DNA from: an uncultured Lachnospiraceae bacterium
GTDB lineage: Bacteria > Bacillota > Clostridia > Lachnospirales > Lachnospiraceae
Direction of reading: 5' to 3'
Assembly: GCA_910585395.1 (NCBI GenBank)
Contig: CAJUCK010000086.1
Coordinates: 281 to 8,155, forward strand
Length of the DNA: 7,875 nt
Within the stretch, counting starts at the first letter, position 1. The number at the start of each line of letters is the position of its first letter. Made by a program: the position numbers and the translations under genes. Below are positions 5,915 to 7,875 of this stretch, one piece after another. The notes under the pieces are model-generated. The model worked only from the letters and a program-made list of their open reading frames with translations, was not told the origin of the DNA and searched no databases.

Positions 5915-6848
5915 ATGCCTTTACTATTTTTTGTACAAGGGGATGTCTTACCACATCACTGCTTGTCAGTCTGCAGACGCCGATATCCTCCACGTTTTTT
6001 AATACCCGCAATGCGACATCAAGTCCCGATACACTTCCTGGTGCAAGATCTTTTTGGGTAGCGTCTCCTGTTACCACCACTTTTGAGCCAAATCCAATAC
6101 GTGTCAAAAACATTTTCATCTGCGCAGGTGTTGTGTTCTGTGCTTCATCCAGAATGATAAATGCGTTGTCCAGCGTCCTTCCTCTCATATATGCGAGAGG
6201 CGCTACTTCAATTAATCCTTTTTCCATATTTTTCTGGAAACTCTCTGCCCCCATAATCTGATATAGGGCATCATATAATGGTCTTAAGTAAGGATCAATT
6301 TTGCTCTGCAGATCTCCTGGCAAAAATCCCAATTTTTCACCTGCTTCTATTGCCGGTCTTGTGAGTATAATACGGTTAATTTCTTCATTTTTGAATGCAG
6401 TAATTGCCATAGCCATTGCGAGGTAAGTTTTACCAGTACCTGCAGGACCTATGCCAAATACTATCATTTTATGACGTATTTCATCTACATATTGTTTCTG
6501 CCCCAGAGTTTTGGGCTTTACAGGCTTGCCGTTGATGGTATGGCAGATTAATTCTTTATCAATCTCCACAATAGCTGCTTCTTTTTCTTCAAAAGTCAGA
6601 GAAATAGCGTAATCAACATTCTGCTCTGTAATTTGATTGCCTCTTTTTGACAATTCAAAAAGCTGTGTAAACACTCTGGATGCTTTCTGTACGTCGGCGT
6701 CTCTGCCTAACAGCTTCATATGATCTTCCCTGAGCACAACTGTTACTCCAAAGGCACGTTCTATTTTCTTCATGTGCATATCAAACTGGCCGAATACATT
6801 TGCAATGTGTTCAGCAGGTATATCAATCACTGTTTCCATCAGACTCAT
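5832..6848 (-). CDS. phoH: PhoH family protein (PhoH-like ATPase)
   Basis: Cytoplasmic P-loop ATPase of the PhoH family, related to the N-terminal half of superfamily 1 helicases; suggested roles are in RNA metabolism, and it commonly lies next to ybeY. The 338 residues hold an N-terminal KH-like RNA-binding region (about 5-65), a linker, and the ATPase domain. Motifs are Walker A GPAGTGKT (134-141), LTRPAIEAGEKLGFLPGDL (162-180), Walker B FIILDEAQNTTPAQMKMFLT (230-249), VVVTGDATQKDL (257-268), and a closing SSDVVRHPLVQKIVKAYEDYE (296-316). A basic tail of about 20 residues after this (KHEKKGSREKKREKNRYRR) is extra compared with many homologues and is encoded where the next gene overlaps. Start is ATG 6848, or ATG 6839 (Met4), which has better spacing to the GGAAG at about 6849-6853. 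It overlaps yqfD by 26 (or 17) bp, implying coupled translation. Confidence 0.96.
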   Translation of the reverse strand: MSLMETVIDIPAEHIANVFGQFDMHMKKIERAFGVTVVLREDHMKLLGRDADVQKASRVFTQLFELSKRGNQITEQNVDYAISLTFEEKEAAIVEIDKELICHTINGKPVKPKTLGQKQYVDEIRHKMIVFGIGPAGTGKTYLAMAMAITAFKNEEINRIILTRPAIEAGEKLGFLPGDLQSKIDPYLRPLYDALYQIMGAESFQKNMEKGLIEVAPLAYMRGRTLDNAFIILDEAQNTTPAQMKMFLTRIGFGSKVVVTGDATQKDLAPGSVSGLDVALRVLKNVEDIGVCRLTSSDVVRHPLVQKIVKAYEDYEKHEKKGSREKKREKNRYRRQQP

Positions 6849-7875
6849 CTTCCTTCTGTCCTTCCTGTGGTATGTCTGTAATACTAGTTGCCTTCCGGGC
6901 GCCTAACGGCTCAATCACTTTCAAGCTGCCGGAGGCTGTACAGTTTTTTTCATCTGCTACTATCATAACATTATTTTCTATAATTTGAACACCTTTTTCT
7001 GTTAATTCTTTACAAAAATCATTTAATTTTTCTTTTGCAAGCTGTTTTGCTTCCTCTTTTGTATACCGTTTCTTCTCTGTTTGATATTCTCTGCGGGTCT
7101 CCCGCAGAATCTGCAGGGGCAGATAAAAGGTATCTCCCAGCTTCAAGTCATACTCATCAGTGATTGTGTCATATTCTTTAAATTTATGTGAAATATGAGG
7201 AAATTGAAACTGTCCTTCAAACAGTCGGATTCCCAAAGCTGTGCTGTCTCTGCCGCTGAAATTTTTATAATCGTACTCAAGAGAGAAGCTGTCTGTATAC
7301 GAATACTGTGTAATTCCGAGAATATCTGCATCCGATACACAGTATTGGTAATTTGCCACTTCACCTGCGTCGTTCATCACTGGGTTTTTTCCTTCTACCA
7401 GCAGATCTCCCTTTTTTACCTGCATGCCTTTTTCTACATGAGGTGTTCCCTTTCTGGTGAGAATACTGTATATTTCAGCTTCCTTATCGGCAACCAGATC
7501 ACTGGGCGTTTCATCTTTATCCTGGGATTCCTGCATTTGCTGGTTAGTAGCAAGATTTTCCTGAACGTCAATAATAAGCATGGTTCCCTGAAGTTTCGCA
7601 GACGCCCAGATAATGTCACCATATGCGGCACGAAGTTCTTCTTCGATCTTTTCACAGTTTATTTTGCTTTTTAACAGTCCATGATATACCTGTTTTTCTT
7701 CCAGAAATTTAATAATATTGCTGTCTGTCTCATGCAGGTTTCCATTTACTTCAATTTTCCATACAAAGAGAGACATAGTATACAACAGTCCGCAGCACAG
7801 AATAATTCCTGTAAAGAACAGCTTTCGTTTCCGATAGCGGTTCATCACAAAGGGCAGTCCTGTCCGTTCCAGAAT
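6823..7875 (-). CDS. yqfD: Sporulation protein YqfD, N-terminus beyond the window edge
   Basis: YqfD-family sporulation protein. In B. subtilis the gene is part of the SigE-controlled yqfC-yqfD pair and its loss lowers sporulation; its biochemical role is not well defined. The frame stays open to the right edge of the window, where the - strand encodes ILERTGLPF before the GTG at 7848. This matches the conserved Gly-Phe/Leu-Pro-Phe segment that precedes the membrane helix in YqfD proteins, so GTG 7848 is internal and about 70-90 residues are missing. Counting from that GTG, there is a basic RYRKRK stretch, one membrane helix (about 10-29, FFTGIILCCGLLYTMSLFVW), then KIEVNGN and a long extracytoplasmic part. 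The latter includes WASAKLQGTMLIIDVQEN (81-98) and a KKGDLLVEG segment reminiscent of a small beta-barrel fold. The C-terminus (GQKEDESDGNSD) is acidic and its coding end overlaps phoH. Confidence 0.92.
   Translation of the reverse strand: MLERTGLPFVMNRYRKRKLFFTGIILCCGLLYTMSLFVWKIEVNGNLHETDSNIIKFLEEKQVYHGLLKSKINCEKIEEELRAAYGDIIWASAKLQGTMLIIDVQENLATNQQMQESQDKDETPSDLVADKEAEIYSILTRKGTPHVEKGMQVKKGDLLVEGKNPVMNDAGEVANYQYCVSDADILGITQYSYTDSFSLEYDYKNFSGRDSTALGIRLFEGQFQFPHISHKFKEYDTITDEYDLKLGDTFYLPLQILRETRREYQTEKKRYTKEEAKQLAKEKLNDFCKELTEKGVQIIENNVMIVADEKNCTASGSLKVIEPLGARKATSITDIPQEGQKEDESDGNSD

Noticed and set aside
5745..6061. Two overlapping + strand open frames of about 85 residues
   Set aside because: They lie opposite the phoH/HD-like overlap and the end of phoH. 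The Phe/Ser-rich products are explained by the A/G-rich coding strand.
7195..7674. 159-residue open frame on the + strand
   Set aside because: It lies antisense to yqfD, which has clear family motifs. Its own translation has no recognisable domain and no good ribosome binding site.
7846..7848. GTG as the start of yqfD
   Set aside because: The frame is open to the window edge and the upstream ILERTGLPF matches conserved YqfD sequence, so the GTG codes for an internal valine.
1..7875. tRNA, CRISPR, insertion sequence or prophage signals
   Set aside because: No clover-leaf candidates, regularly spaced repeats, transposase motifs or flanking duplications were seen; gene packing leaves almost no non-coding space.

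Overview
The window looks like chromosomal DNA from an anaerobic, probably spore-forming member of the Clostridia, most likely Lachnospiraceae. This rests on moderately low GC with A/T-rich spacers, strong GGAGG-type ribosome binding sites, a yqfD-phoH-ybeY cluster of the Firmicutes type (YqfD is a sporulation protein), and proteins that read like clostridial versions of their families. The genus cannot be fixed from the sequence alone.

Layout. On the + strand, positions 1-1230 hold the C-terminal ~409 residues of a sodium:neurotransmitter symporter (NSS) family transporter; its start lies before the window. A short convergent gap (1231-1323) carries a strong inverted repeat that can terminate transcription from both sides. 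Everything from 1324 to the end of the window is on the - strand and forms one tightly packed gene train. In transcription order it is yqfD (start beyond the right edge), phoH, a seven-helix membrane protein with a degenerate HD domain, ybeY, a DUF3048 (YerB-type) lipoprotein, and a MurJ/SpoVB-like lipid flippase. Junctions are overlaps of 26, 83 and 4 bp, then gaps of 25 and 22 bp, so a single operon is likely. No promoter is visible inside the train.

How the genes fit together. The first four follow the conserved Firmicutes order yqfD-phoH-yqfF(pgpH)-ybeY, which links sporulation, an ATPase of the PhoH family, cyclic-di-AMP breakdown and rRNA maturation. In Bacillus this is followed by dgkA, cdd and era. 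Here ybeY is followed instead by two cell-envelope genes, a lipoprotein and a 14-helix flippase.

Most notable point. The protein in the pgpH position keeps the membrane/HD architecture but lacks the large extracellular domain. Most of its HD metal ligands are replaced, and the histidines are consistently changed to tyrosine. It is therefore probably not a c-di-AMP phosphodiesterase and may be a sensor or scaffold. Its gene also overlaps phoH by about 80 bp in a second frame. No gene-free stretch exceeds 300 bases, and no RNA genes, mobile elements or CRISPR arrays were seen.
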